From an uncultured Opitutia bacterium (GTDB lineage: Bacteria > Verrucomicrobiota > Verrucomicrobiia > Opitutales > Opitutaceae): a DNA stretch of 56,883 nucleotides. Where the stretch lies: assembly GCA_903825285.1 (NCBI GenBank), contig CAIJZY010000029.1, positions 1-56,883 on the forward strand. Reading direction: 5' to 3'. Numbering within the stretch: the first letter of the stretch is position 1; every line of letters begins with the position of its first letter. Below, in pieces: positions 1-9,993 of the stretch. The notes below the pieces were generated by a model. It was not told the origin of the DNA. It did no database searches and saw nothing but the letters and a program-made list of their open reading frames with translations. The translations under genes were made by a program, and so were the position numbers.

Positions 1-366
1 ACGTTCAAGGAATCGCTGCCGCTCTACACTCTCGGGACCGACTTCAAGGTGGCGGGCTTCATCACCGTGCGCGCGGGCACCCCGACGTTCGACGTCTACA
101 ACATGGTCGTCCTCGGTTTCCAGAAACCCGTGGTCTCGCTGTTCTACATCATCGCGGTGGGGCTCCTGAGCCTGCACCTGCTGCACGGCGCCGACAGCAT
201 GTTCCAGACGATGGGCTGGCGCTCGGAAAAATGGGCGGGCGGGCTGCGCAAGATCGTGGTCCTGTTCTGCCTCGTGTATTTCGTGGGCAACCTCGCCATT
301 CCCGGCGCGGTCTTGCTCGGCAAACTCCAGCCGCATGAGCCCGCGCGCGCCGCGGCCACCCGCTGA
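1..366 (+). CDS. sdhC: Succinate dehydrogenase cytochrome b558 subunit (C-terminal part)
   Basis: The reading frame is open from base 1, so the gene begins upstream of the window; 121 codons are visible. The product is the membrane anchor of succinate dehydrogenase/fumarate reductase, which carries heme and passes electrons to or from quinone. Two hydrophobic helices are visible (around [19 protein letters not shown] and [17 protein letters not shown]). The LHLLHG histidines followed by a DSMFQTMGW motif are typical of type B single-polypeptide SdhC. It sits 11 bases before sdhA, and the C-A-B order matches non-classical SQRs of Bacteroidota, Verrucomicrobiota and others. Identification is firm; only the 5' end is missing. 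Confidence 0.93.
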   Translation, partial: TFKESLPLYTLGTDFKVAGFITVRAGTPTFDVYNMVVLGFQKPVVSLFYIIAVGLLSLHLLHGADSMFQTMGWRSEKWAGGLRKIVVLFCLVYFVGNLAIPGAVLLGKLQPHEPARAAATR

Positions 367-377
367 CCCCTTTCGCC

Positions 378-2300
<1,923 letters not shown>

Positions 2301-2740
2301 GCCGATTTACGATTTACGAGGTACGATTTACGATGTTGGCCGAGGCATGACAAAACAGGAGATGTTGCAACGCACTAAACAGTTCGCCCTGAGAGTGGTT
2401 CGAGCCGTGCAGGCTTTGCCGCGGGTGGATGAGGCGAAGATTTTGGGACGACAGCTGCTGTGGGCCGGAACTTCGGTCGGAGCCAACTGCCGCGCCGCTT
2501 GCCGGGCCAAGTCCTCCGCCGACTTCATTCACAAACTCAAGATCGTTGAGGAGGAGTGCGACGAATCGCTCTACTGGATGGAACTCTTGATCGAGGCCGG
2601 TTTTTTTCCGATCCGAAAACTGGACAACCTCATGCGCGAAGCCGACGAACGGCTTGCCATGATCGTTGCATCACTTCGCACCCTGCGCTCCCCGCGCCCG
2701 GCCACATCGTAAATCGTAAACCGTAAATCGTAAATTTCCC
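2301..2740 (+). mobile_element. IVS-like element with heptamer-repeat inverted arms
   Basis: This segment fills the whole gap between the sdhA stop and the sdhB start. The left arm (2304-2331) is four 7-bp units of consensus GATTTAC. The right arm (2709-2736) is four units of GTAAATC, the reverse complement. The two 31-base arms match at about 27 positions, and in both the third unit is the divergent one. Between them lies a 121-codon four-helix-bundle gene whose TAA stop is supplied by the first right-arm heptamer. Removing the arms and gene would leave sdhA and sdhB about 10 bases apart, so an insertion into an operon is the simplest reading. The arms would form a long hairpin in the transcript, as in 23S rRNA intervening sequences. 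Mobility is inferred. Confidence 0.72.
2347..2712 (+). CDS. Four-helix-bundle protein (23S rRNA IVS / S23 family)
   Basis: 121 aa, all-helical by composition. It carries the family signature LLWAGTSVGANCRAA followed by KSSADFIHKLKIVEEECDES and YWMELL, as in proteins encoded by intervening sequences of bacterial 23S rRNA and related to the Avd accessory protein of diversity-generating retroelements. Known relatives form small oligomeric bundles thought to bind nucleic acid; no enzymatic role is known. The ATG at 2347 follows a weak GAGG. It is unusual in sitting inside the sdh operon and between inverted heptamer arrays, with its stop codon in the right array. No reverse transcriptase or rRNA sequence is nearby. 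Family assignment is firm, function unknown. Confidence 0.88.
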   Translation: MTKQEMLQRTKQFALRVVRAVQALPRVDEAKILGRQLLWAGTSVGANCRAACRAKSSADFIHKLKIVEEECDESLYWMELLIEAGFFPIRKLDNLMREADERLAMIVASLRTLRSPRPATS

Positions 2741-2741
2741 C

Positions 2742-3554
2742 ATGGTCGCCGAAAACACCTCCAAGACCCTCAGCGTGACCCTCCGCGTCTGGCGCCAGGC
2801 CGGGCCCGACGCGCCCGGTCGCTTCGTCGATTACCCGGCGAAGAACCTGAACTCCAGCATGTCCTTCCTCGAGATGCTCGACGTCGTGAACGACGAGCTC
2901 ACGAAGCGGGGCGAGGAGCCGATCGCGTTCGCCCACGACTGCCGCGAGGGCATCTGCGGCACCTGCTCCTGCACGATCAACGGCAAGCCGCACGGGCCGG
3001 GCCACGGCATCGCGACGTGCCAGACGTACCTGCGCAGCTTCAAAGATGGCGACACCATCGTGGTCGAGCCCTTCCGCGCCCGCGCCTTCCCGCTGGTGAA
3101 GGACCTGGTGGTGGACCGCGCGGCCTTCGACCAGATCATCCAGGCCGGCGGCTTCATCAGCGTGCGCACCGGCGCCGCGCCGGACGCGAACTCGATCCCG
3201 GTGCCGAAGCCCGATGCCGACCTGGCGATGGACGCCGCGGCGTGCATCGGCTGCGGCGCCTGCGTCGCGGCCTGCAAGAACGCCTCCGCCATGCTCTTCG
3301 TCGCCGCCAAGGTCTCCCAGCTCGGCCTGCTCCCGCAGGGCCAGCCGGAGCGCGACCAGCGCGTGCTCGCGATGGTGGGCAAGATGGACGAGCTGGGCTT
3401 CGGCAACTGCACCAACCAGTACGAGTGCAGCGCCGCCTGCCCGAAGTCGATCAGCCACGATTTCATCGCCCGGATGAACCGCGACTACCTCACGGCCAGC
3501 ATCCGCGCCACGTTCAAGCCGGCCTCCGCCAGCGCCGGCGGCGGCGCGGGCTGA
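2742..3554 (+). CDS. sdhB: Succinate dehydrogenase iron-sulfur subunit
   Basis: 270 aa. It transfers electrons from the SdhA flavin to the membrane subunit through three clusters, and all three ligand sets are visible: [11 protein letters not shown] with a later IATC for [2Fe-2S], [14 protein letters not shown] for [4Fe-4S], and [13 protein letters not shown] for [3Fe-4S]. The ATG at 2742 comes directly after the right heptamer arm of the inserted element, so its ribosome-binding region is at least partly made of element sequence (GTAAATTTCCCC). This may change coupling to sdhA. A hairpin with a T-rich tail follows the gene. Confidence 0.96.
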   Translation: MVAENTSKTLSVTLRVWRQAGPDAPGRFVDYPAKNLNSSMSFLEMLDVVNDELTKRGEEPIAFAHDCREGICGTCSCTINGKPHGPGHGIATCQTYLRSFKDGDTIVVEPFRARAFPLVKDLVVDRAAFDQIIQAGGFISVRTGAAPDANSIPVPKPDADLAMDAAACIGCGACVAACKNASAMLFVAAKVSQLGLLPQGQPERDQRVLAMVGKMDELGFGNCTNQYECSAACPKSISHDFIARMNRDYLTASIRATFKPASASAGGGAG

Positions 3555-3580
3555 GGCACTTCCGCAATTTCCCCTCGAAC

Positions 3581-3610
3581 GGCGCCGCCCGCATGGACGG
3601 CGCCTGTTTT
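3581..3610 (+). terminator. Probable Rho-independent terminator after sdhB
   Basis: A 7-bp GC stem (GGCGCCG pairing with CGGCGCC, 3581-3587 with 3598-3604) has a 10-base loop and is followed by TGTTTT. It lies 27 bases beyond the sdhB stop and would close the sdhCAB transcript. Confidence 0.7.
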
Positions 3611-3621
3611 GCGCCCGCGGT

Positions 3622-3651
3622 TTCCTGTAACTTTTCCCGGGTCGGGGTGTT
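3622..3651 (+). promoter_or_regulatory. Conserved upstream motif (copy 1), possible promoter or leader
   Basis: The 30 bases here, centred on AACTTTTCCCG and followed by TCGGGG, match 23 of 30 positions in the segment at 39521-39550. Both copies lie 26-36 bases ahead of an ATG for a small exported or pseudopilin protein. A shared promoter, operator or 5' leader is possible. I do not recognise a standard sigma-factor pattern, so this is only a candidate. Confidence 0.3.
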
Positions 3652-3677
3652 TTCAGGGCAACAACATCGTTGAACCC

Positions 3678-3896
3678 ATGAAGACCCTTCCCCTTGTCGC
3701 CTCCCTCGCCGCGTTCGTCGCGTTTGCCCTGATTCCCTCCCCGGCCGTGGCCGGTTCCCTCTGCTTCGCGTTCAGTCTCCTGACGATCTTCGCCGCGGAC
3801 TACTCCCGGGTGATCAAGCCCCTCGCGCCCAAGGCCGAGCTGGTGTCTTTCACCCGCACCGCGGTCCCGGCGCGCAATTGCGAGCTGGCGGCCTGA
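3678..3896 (+). CDS. Small exported or membrane protein, unknown function
   Basis: 72 aa starting at ATG 3678, MKTLPLVASLAAFVAFALIP. The first hydrophobic segment ending in PAVAG looks like a signal peptide or a first membrane helix; a second hydrophobic stretch (SLCFAFSLLTIFAAD) follows, then a basic and polar tail. I do not recognise the family. It is bounded upstream by the sdhB terminator and a conserved motif at 3622-3651, and downstream by a strong terminator, so it is probably monocistronic. Isolated small genes with their own promoter and terminator are often highly expressed, but nothing here proves that. Confidence 0.65.
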   Translation: MKTLPLVASLAAFVAFALIPSPAVAGSLCFAFSLLTIFAADYSRVIKPLAPKAELVSFTRTAVPARNCELAA

Positions 3897-3919
3897 TCCC
3901 CGCCGGTTCGTCGCTGGAG

Positions 3920-3956
3920 GACGGTCCCTGCCTTACGGCGGGGACCGTCTTTTTTG
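3920..3956. terminator. Strong Rho-independent terminator, possibly bidirectional
   Basis: GACGGTCCC pairs with GGGACCGTC around a short loop and is followed by a run of T residues (about 3950-3955). It lies 23 bases after the small plus-strand gene and just before the 3' end of the convergent lipoprotein gene. Confidence 0.85.
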
Positions 3957-3961
3957 CGCGC

Positions 3962-4417
3962 TCAGCGCAGCTTGCCCAGGTCCACCGTGCCGTCGGCCGA
4001 GGCCCGCAGGTGAAGCTCCGTGTCCTCCGTCGCCGAGTTCAGCACGGTTTCCAGCCGGTACCGCACGGTCGCTTCGCCGGGCTGGGACGACAACTGCCGC
4101 AGCAGGGCGGCGTTCTCCACCGTCAGCACGACGTCCTGCGTCGCGGTGCTGAGCGGGGGCAGTCCAACCGGGGTGCTGCAGGTGGCGCGGCCGACGTAGG
4201 TGCCGTTGAGGTAGAGCTTGTGGGTGGAGTTGGAAAAACCGAAGGCGTTGAGGCTCTCGCTGGTGAAGCGCAGGGTCAGCATGACCTGCCCCGCCGTGCC
4301 GGGCTTCAGCTCGGCCACGGTCGTCACAATGTTGTCAGGCCGCGTGGCTGAGCTGCAGCCGGTGAGAATGACGCTCAGGCCGAGCGTGGCGAAGGCGAGG
4401 GCAGAGAGGAGTTTCAT
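3962..4417 (-). CDS. LEA type 2 / WHy-domain lipoprotein
   Basis: 151 aa from the ATG at 4417. A longer frame opens upstream, but MKLLSALAFATLGLSVILTGC is a clean lipoprotein signal peptide with lipobox LTGC, so I place the start there. The mature part shows the WHy/LEA14-like pattern: VMLTLRFTSES, a KLYLNGTYVGRAT hairpin, then DVVLTVENAALLRQL and a terminal beta strand. Family members are membrane-anchored proteins of unclear role, often linked with stress tolerance. It converges with the small gene upstream across a strong terminator. Localisation is inferred from the lipobox. Confidence 0.75.
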   Translation of the reverse strand: MKLLSALAFATLGLSVILTGCSSATRPDNIVTTVAELKPGTAGQVMLTLRFTSESLNAFGFSNSTHKLYLNGTYVGRATCSTPVGLPPLSTATQDVVLTVENAALLRQLSSQPGEATVRYRLETVLNSATEDTELHLRASADGTVDLGKLR

Positions 4418-4539
4418 GGGGCTGTCGTGATGGAAGCCGCCCTGAAACAAACTGCAATCTTCCGCTGCATCTCAGGGATGCCCAGCGGTGTGCTCATCCG
4501 CGGAAAATCGGGGCTGCGCCCGAACCGGCGGCCTTCGGC

Positions 4540-4794
4540 TCAGAACACGGTCAGCGCCCGCGCGCTTTCCAGGGCGATCCAGGCGCCGCCCGCGATCAGC
4601 AAGGCATAAAGGGCCCGGCGCACCAGCCGGCGACCCCGCAGCACGGCGTCGTGGAAATCGGTGTCGAGCGCCTTGCGGTTGCTCTGCACCAGGAAGCTCA
4701 CAAACCGTGGGTTACGATACGGCCCGCGCGCATCCCTCGCCAGGCCCAGGCGCACGGCCGGCCGGTGGAAGAGATGGTGAAGCAGCGCGCGCAT
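4540..4794 (-). CDS. Small hypothetical membrane protein
   Basis: 84 aa, rich in arginine and leucine, with one likely C-terminal membrane helix (ALYALLIAGGAWIALES) preceded by basic residues, so the N-terminus is probably cytoplasmic. No family is recognised. It starts 86 bases from lysA and is transcribed divergently from it, so the two may share the intergenic region for promoters. No clear Shine-Dalgarno is seen ahead of the ATG at 4794. It could be a chance frame in GC-rich DNA, but the absence of any better frame here and the hydrophobic segment favour a real gene. Confidence 0.45.
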   Translation of the reverse strand: MRALLHHLFHRPAVRLGLARDARGPYRNPRFVSFLVQSNRKALDTDFHDAVLRGRRLVRRALYALLIAGGAWIALESARALTVF

Positions 4795-4880
4795 CAGGGC
4801 TCATATCGGAAATTTGGGGTGGTTTTTTCAAGGGGAAACTCTCTATGGTCCGCCTTTCATAATTTTTTTCACCCGCACCC

Positions 4881-6185
4881 ATGCATCATTTTCATTACAC
4901 CGGCCAGGACCTGCACTGTGAATCCGTCGATCTGGCCGCCGTCGCCCGCCTCTACGGCACCCCGACGTACGTCTACAGCGCGGCGACGATGACGGACCAT
5001 TTCCGCCGACTGCAGACGAGCCTGTCCGGGCTCGACCTGCAGATCTGCTATGCGATGAAGGCCTGCTCGAATCTCGCGGTGCTGCGGCACTTCTCGAACC
5101 TCGGCGCCGGCTTCGACCTCGTCAGTGGCGGCGAGCTCCGCCGGGTCATCGCCGCGGGGGCCAATGTGCGCACCAGCGTCTTCGCCGGCGTCGGCAAGAC
5201 CGAGGCCGAGATCAAGCTGGCCCTGGAGAACGGCATCTACGCCTTCCACGTCGAGAGCGAGCCGGAGCTCCAGCGCATCAACCATGTGGCCGGCCAGCTC
5301 GGGGTGAAGGCGCCCATCGCCATCCGCGTCAACCCCGACGTCGACGCCCACACCCACGCCAAGATCACCACCGGCAAGAGCGACAACAAGTTCGGCATCC
5401 CGCTCAAGCACGCCGCCGCCGCCTACGAGGCCGCCGCGAAGCTGAAGAACCTCCACATCCGTGGCGTGCAGATGCACATCGGCTCGCAGCTCACCGAGGT
5501 CGCGCCGTTCGTCGAGGCCGTGAGGAAGGTCGCGCCGTTTGTCGCCGAGCTGAAGGTGCACTACGGCATCGAGTACTTCTCCATCGGCGGCGGCATGGGC
5601 ATCGTCTACCGCGACGCGCTCGCCAGCGGCCAGGCGGCCTGGTGGGACGCCCAGCCGGCCGACCAGCGCCCGCTCACCCCGGAGGTCTATGGCGCGGCGC
5701 TCACGCCGCTGCTGGCCCCGCTCGGGCTCAAGATCCTCCTCGAGCACGGCCGCTACATGGTCGGCAACGCCGGCGTCCTCCTCACCCGCGTCGAGCACCT
5801 CAAGCGCGGCGCGGGGAAGAACTTCCTCATCGTCGACGCCGCGATGAACGACCTCGTCCGTCCCGCCATGTATGAATCCTACCACGAGATCGTGCCCGTG
5901 CACCGCGACAGCTCCCGGCGCGCGCTGGTGGCCGACATCGTCGGGCCGATCTGCGAGAGCGGCGACTGTTTCGCGAAGGACCGCCAGATCCAGGAGGTCG
6001 GCGAGGGCGAGCTGGTCGCGCTGATGAGCGCCGGGGCCTACGGCCACGTCATGGCCAGCCGCTACAACACCCGCGGCCTGCCCGCCGAGGTGCTCGTGAA
6101 CGGCAGCGCCTTCGAGCTCGTCAACGCCCGCGAGACCTTCGAGCAGATGATCGCCGGCGAGAAGGTGCCGGCGTTCCTGCGCTGA
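4881..6185 (+). CDS. lysA: Diaminopimelate decarboxylase
   Basis: 434 aa. A PLP enzyme of fold type III that decarboxylates meso-diaminopimelate to L-lysine, the last step of lysine synthesis. The PLP lysine is Lys60 in YAMKACSN; HIGSQL, the SIGGGMGI phosphate-binding loop, the GRYMVGNAG segment and the CESGD substrate motif are all present in the expected order. The ATG at 4881 is followed by a typical LysA N-terminus, and the length is normal. It is followed by gpsA, 45 bases away if GTG 6231 is the gpsA start, so the two may be cotranscribed although their pathways are unrelated. Confidence 0.96.
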   Translation: MHHFHYTGQDLHCESVDLAAVARLYGTPTYVYSAATMTDHFRRLQTSLSGLDLQICYAMKACSNLAVLRHFSNLGAGFDLVSGGELRRVIAAGANVRTSVFAGVGKTEAEIKLALENGIYAFHVESEPELQRINHVAGQLGVKAPIAIRVNPDVDAHTHAKITTGKSDNKFGIPLKHAAAAYEAAAKLKNLHIRGVQMHIGSQLTEVAPFVEAVRKVAPFVAELKVHYGIEYFSIGGGMGIVYRDALASGQAAWWDAQPADQRPLTPEVYGAALTPLLAPLGLKILLEHGRYMVGNAGVLLTRVEHLKRGAGKNFLIVDAAMNDLVRPAMYESYHEIVPVHRDSSRRALVADIVGPICESGDCFAKDRQIQEVGEGELVALMSAGAYGHVMASRYNTRGLPAEVLVNGSAFELVNARETFEQMIAGEKVPAFLR

Positions 6186-6230
6186 CGCGCAGCGTTGACC
6201 TCCCTCCCTCCGCCGGATCAGTTTGCCGCC

Positions 6231-7241
6231 GTGAAGTTCACTGTCATCGGCGCCGGCGCCTGGGGCACAGCCTTCGCGGTCCACCTGGCCCGGACCGGGC
6301 AGCCGGTCGCGCTGGTGCCGCGCCGCGCCGAGCAGGCGCGGGCCCTCGCCGCGGCGCGCGAGAACGCCGAGTACCTGCCCGGCGTCGCGCTGCCGCCCCC
6401 GCTCGAGGTGAACCATGACCTTGCCGCCGCCCTCGCCGGGAGCGAGCTGGTGCTGCTGGCCTGCCCGTCGCAGGCGCTGCGCGAGACCAGCGCGCGGCTG
6501 CGCGACCACCTCGGCGGCGGCCGGCCGCGGCTGGTGGTGAGCCTGGCGAAGGGGCTGGAGCTGGACACGCACCTGCGGCCGTCGCAGGTGATCGCGGAAC
6601 TGCTGCCGCATCTGCCCGCGGGCTCGCTGACCGGCCCGACCAACGCGGCCGAGGTCGCGCGCGGCCTGCCCGCCGCGATGGTGCTCGCGGCCCCGCCCGC
6701 GGCGCCCGCGGCCGACGTGTCGGCGGTCCAGGCCGCGCTCAGCGGCGCGACCCTGCGCGTCTACACCAGCGACGACCTGCCCGGCGTCGAGTACGGCGGC
6801 AGCCTGAAGAACATCTATGCGATCGCCGCCGGGTGCTGCGACGGCCTGCGGCTGGGCGACAACGCGCGGTCGGCGCTGCTCACGCGGGCGCTGGCGGAAA
6901 TGGTGCGCGTCGGCGCGGCGCTCGGGGCCCGCCCGGAGACCTTCTACGGCCTGAGCGGGTTCGGCGACCTCGTGGCGACCTGCCACGGCGCCTGGAGCCG
7001 CAACCGCGAGTTCGGCTTCGAGATCGGCTCCGGCAAGGAGGTCGCCACCCTGATGGCGCACCGCAAGACCGTGGTCGAGGGCTACAAGACCGCCCAGTCC
7101 TTCCACGGCCTGTGCGTCGAGCGGGGCATCGACGCCCCCATCCTGCGCGAGGTGCACGGCATCCTCCACGAGCACAAGGCCCCGGCCAACGCGATCAGCG
7201 CCCTCATGACCCGCTCGCTCAAGCGCGAGACGGGCCGGTAG
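6231..7241 (+). CDS. gpsA: Glycerol-3-phosphate dehydrogenase [NAD(P)+]
   Basis: 336 aa from GTG 6231. It reduces dihydroxyacetone phosphate to sn-glycerol-3-phosphate for phospholipid synthesis. The N-terminus KFTVIGAGAWGTAFAVHLA carries the NAD-binding GxGxxG; the catalytic lysine lies in EYGGSLKNIYAIAAG, and the C-terminal domain has LSGFGDLVATC and SRNREFG. A TTG at 6195 would add 12 residues (MTSLPPPDQFAA) unlike the family, so I prefer the GTG. The gene ends about 16 bases before a heptamer-repeat element. Confidence 0.95.
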   Translation: MKFTVIGAGAWGTAFAVHLARTGQPVALVPRRAEQARALAAARENAEYLPGVALPPPLEVNHDLAAALAGSELVLLACPSQALRETSARLRDHLGGGRPRLVVSLAKGLELDTHLRPSQVIAELLPHLPAGSLTGPTNAAEVARGLPAAMVLAAPPAAPAADVSAVQAALSGATLRVYTSDDLPGVEYGGSLKNIYAIAAGCCDGLRLGDNARSALLTRALAEMVRVGAALGARPETFYGLSGFGDLVATCHGAWSRNREFGFEIGSGKEVATLMAHRKTVVEGYKTAQSFHGLCVERGIDAPILREVHGILHEHKAPANAISALMTRSLKRETGR

Positions 7242-7256
7242 ACGGGCGGCGGGTGG

Positions 7257-7360
7257 CCGGACGAACGCCCTACGCCCAACGCCGAACATCGAACGTCCAA
7301 GGATCGTCCCGCGGCGTGGCCCCACACCGGGTCCGGCTTCGGCGTACGATGTTCGTCCGA
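7257..7360. repeat. Period-7 inverted-repeat element, CCGAACR family (site B)
   Basis: In the gpsA-to-MFS gap, six 7-bp units of the type CCGAACG/TCGAACG run from 7261 to 7302. An inverted partner of about three units lies near 7335-7359. The outer ends CGGACGAAC and GTTCGTCCG are exact reverse complements. It shares the 14-mer CCGAACATCGAACG with the array at 53564-53598 (as reverse complement). No gene lies inside. Confidence 0.65.
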
Positions 7361-7415
7361 TCTTTTCACGGCTGGCTTGCGCCGCGGGCGCGAATTCCTT
7401 CATTAGCCGCACCCC

Positions 7416-9053
7416 ATGAGCCCCAACGCAGCGGCCGCGGCCGCCCTTGACCGCAAGCACAAGCTGGTCGTCTTCGCCTCGTCCCTCGGCACCGTCTTCG
7501 AGTGGTACGATTTCTACATCTACGGCACGCTCGCCGCGTTCTTCGGCAAGCTGTTCTTCCCGCCGGGCAATGAGACCGCCGGCTTCCTCTCCAGCCTCGC
7601 GCTGTTCGGCGTCGGCTTCTCCGTGCGGCCGTTCGGCGCGCTGGTCTTCGGCCGCATCGGCGACCTGGTCGGGCGCAAGTACACCTTCCTCGTCACCATC
7701 GTGGTCATGGGCCTCGCCACCGCCCTCGTCGGCGTGCTGCCGACCTACGCCAGCATCGGCTTCTGGGCGCCCGCCCTCCTGGTCCTCCTGCGCCTCGCCC
7801 AGGGCCTCGCCCTCGGCGGCGAGTACGGCGGCGCCGCCACCTACGTGGCCGAGCACGCGCCGCCGGGCCGCCGGGGCTATTTCACCAGCTGGATCCAGCT
7901 CACGGCGACGCTCGGCTTCTTCCTCTCCCTCGCCGTCATCTACGTCACGCGGCACGTCCTGTCCGCCGCGAGCTTCAGCGCCTGGGGCTGGCGCGTCCCG
8001 TTCCTCGTCTCCGTGCTGCTGCTCGCCATCTCGATCTACATCCGGCTGAAGCTGGAGGAGTCGCCGGTGTTCGCCGAGATGAAGGCGCAGGGCCGGACCT
8101 CGAAGGCGCCCCTGACCGAGAGCTTCGCCCGCTGGGGCAACGCCTCGCTGGTGCTCAAGGCGCTGTTCGGCGCCACGGCGGGGCAGGGCGTCGTGTGGTA
8201 CGCCGGGCAGTTCTACGCGCTCTACTTCCTCAGCACCACGCTGAAGCTCGACTACGAGACGACCTACCTGCTGGTTGCGTCGGCCCTGCTGCTGGGCGCG
8301 CCGCTGCTCATCGTGTTCGGCTGGCTCTCCGACCGCTTCGGCCGCAAGCACATCATGCTGCTCGGCTGCCTGCTCGCCGTGCTGACCTACCGGCCGATCT
8401 TCCAGGGCCTCACCCGCGCGGCCAACCCCGCGCTCGCCACGGCCATGGCGCAGTCGCCGGTCGTGCTGCACACGGCGGAGTACCGCGGCGCCTGGGCCCT
8501 CACGCTCGAGGCGGTGCAGGACGCCGCCGGCAAGATCATCGGGCTGAAGCACGCCGCGACCACCACCGACCAGGCGCGGAACTACCTCAACAACCGCGGC
8601 ATTCCCTTCCACCTCGCCCCCGCCGAGCCGGGCACGCCGCTGCGGCTGAGCGTCGGCATCACGACGGTGACGGGCTTCGACGCCAAGGCCTACGAGGCGG
8701 CGCTCGCGCCCGTGGGCTACCCCGCGGCCGCCGACCCGGCCCGCATCGACCGCGTGCGCGTGGTCGCCCTGCTGCTGGCGCTCATGGTCTACGTCGCCAT
8801 GGTCTACGGGCCGATCGCGGCGTTCCTCGTCGAGCTGTTCCCGACCCACATCCGCTACACCTCGATGTCGCTGCCCTACCACATCGGCAACGGCTGGTTC
8901 GGCGGCTTCCTGCCGCTCATCGCGGCGAGCATCGTGGTCTACACCGGCGACATCTACGCGGGCCTGTGGTATCCGATCGGCATCGCGGCGATGTCCTTCA
9001 TCGTCGGATCAATCTTCATCCGGGAAACCAACGACAACGACATCAACGCCTGA
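7416..9053 (+). CDS. MFS transporter, metabolite:H+ symporter family (ProP/ShiA-like)
   Basis: 545 aa inner-membrane transporter. The N-terminal half has the MHS hallmarks: GTVFEWYDFYIYG in helix 1, GRIGDLVGRKYTF between helices 2 and 3, and RLAQGLALGGEYGGA. A second GWLSDRFGRKHIM signature follows in the C-terminal half. The family imports carboxylates, osmolytes or shikimate with protons; the substrate cannot be told here. An extra loop of about 110 residues (about 337-448) is inserted before YVAMVYGPIAAFLVELFPTH, which as I recall is also seen in a subgroup of related symporters. The ATG at 7416 lies 174 bases after gpsA, beyond a repeat element. Confidence 0.88.
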   Translation: MSPNAAAAAALDRKHKLVVFASSLGTVFEWYDFYIYGTLAAFFGKLFFPPGNETAGFLSSLALFGVGFSVRPFGALVFGRIGDLVGRKYTFLVTIVVMGLATALVGVLPTYASIGFWAPALLVLLRLAQGLALGGEYGGAATYVAEHAPPGRRGYFTSWIQLTATLGFFLSLAVIYVTRHVLSAASFSAWGWRVPFLVSVLLLAISIYIRLKLEESPVFAEMKAQGRTSKAPLTESFARWGNASLVLKALFGATAGQGVVWYAGQFYALYFLSTTLKLDYETTYLLVASALLLGAPLLIVFGWLSDRFGRKHIMLLGCLLAVLTYRPIFQGLTRAANPALATAMAQSPVVLHTAEYRGAWALTLEAVQDAAGKIIGLKHAATTTDQARNYLNNRGIPFHLAPAEPGTPLRLSVGITTVTGFDAKAYEAALAPVGYPAAADPARIDRVRVVALLLALMVYVAMVYGPIAAFLVELFPTHIRYTSMSLPYHIGNGWFGGFLPLIAASIVVYTGDIYAGLWYPIGIAAMSFIVGSIFIRETNDNDINA

Positions 9054-9063
9054 GCGCCCGCCC

Positions 9064-9993
9064 TTGTCCTCGACTCGCTCCCTCGCCCCCGCCGTGGCCC
9101 TGGCTCGCCTGGCCCTCGGTTGCGGCGCGGCGTTGGCCTCGGTGGGGGCGCCGGCCGCGGGGGCGGAGGATCCGGCGGGCTCGCCGGCGCTGATGGACTC
9201 CTCGCCGAAGGTCGTGCAGATGACGCCCTACCTGGTCCAGGTGTCGGTGCTCGGCTCGATCGGCGTCACCTTCACCCTGCAGGGTGATGACACGGAAGAC
9301 GTCATGGCGCCGATCTTCTGGGCGAGCATCACCGACGTGCCCCCGGGCGGCCCCGGGGACCGGGCGGGCCTCAAGGCCGGCGACGAGCTCATCCGGCTGA
9401 ACGGCCGGCTCATTCGCGGGCTCACCATCCGCGAGTTCAGCGTCCTCGTCCGCCAGGAGAGCCTGCGCGGCAACCTCATCTGGAGCGTCCGCCGCGGCAT
9501 CATGGGCGCCAGCTTCACCACGGTCTTCAACGGCAAGACGCGACCCGGCGACCGGCCCTTCACCCTGATCAGTCCGGGCCCGCGTCCCGCCTCCCGCCCC
9601 GATGTCCCGGACCGCCCGCCGATCCAGCTCGCCCCGGAGCGCATCGAGCAGATGGAGCCCTACACGGTGGAGGCCAGCCGGTCGGTCGCGATCGAGGTGC
9701 GCTTTATCCTCAGCGGCGAGCGCCTCGCCGCCAGCCTCGACGACCCGATCCGCGAGGCCAACATCGTGGACGCGCAGGGCGAAGGCGTGGGCCTCCGCGG
9801 CAATCCCCAGGTCGGCGACGCCCTTGTGGGATTGAACGGTGTTCCCCTCCGCGGCCTCACCCTCCGCCAGCTCGGCACGCTCGTCGCCACGGCGCGCAAG
9901 CAGGGCGACCTGGTCTGGGACGTCCGCCGCGGCCTCGCCACGTTCCCGCTCCGCTTCAACGGCCGGTGGATCAAGCCGCTGCCCACCCCATGA
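9064..9993 (+). CDS. Exported protein with two PDZ-like domains
   Basis: 309 aa from a TTG start. An N-terminal hydrophobic segment ending around AAGAEDP looks like a signal peptide. Two PDZ-like modules follow. The first contains DRAGLKAGDELIRLNGRLI; the second contains VGLRGNPQVGDALVGLNGV. Each is followed by LT(I/L)R and (L/V)WSVRRG or VWDVRRG. No protease domain is present, so this is probably a scaffold or adaptor in the periplasm. It starts 11 bases after the MFS gene and overlaps the following lipoprotein gene by ATGA, suggesting cotranscription. Confidence 0.65.
   Translation: MSSTRSLAPAVALARLALGCGAALASVGAPAAGAEDPAGSPALMDSSPKVVQMTPYLVQVSVLGSIGVTFTLQGDDTEDVMAPIFWASITDVPPGGPGDRAGLKAGDELIRLNGRLIRGLTIREFSVLVRQESLRGNLIWSVRRGIMGASFTTVFNGKTRPGDRPFTLISPGPRPASRPDVPDRPPIQLAPERIEQMEPYTVEASRSVAIEVRFILSGERLAASLDDPIREANIVDAQGEGVGLRGNPQVGDALVGLNGVPLRGLTLRQLGTLVATARKQGDLVWDVRRGLATFPLRFNGRWIKPLPTP

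Noticed and set aside
2347-2712. Diversity-generating retroelement accessory gene (Avd)
   Set aside because: The fold is related, but there is no reverse transcriptase, template repeat or variable-repeat target nearby.
7752-8865. The 110-residue insert in the MFS protein as a novel domain
   Set aside because: A similar extra loop occurs, as far as I recall, in a known subgroup of metabolite:H+ symporters, so it is not treated as new.
4869-8882. A 1337-codon open frame on the minus strand opposite lysA, gpsA and the MFS gene
   Set aside because: It is the GC-rich shadow of three clearly recognised plus-strand genes; its product is Arg/Ala/Gly/Glu-rich with no family pattern. The same holds for the long frames opposite sdhA (144-2198), the helicase and GH4 genes (26272-29967) and gspD (49193-51316).
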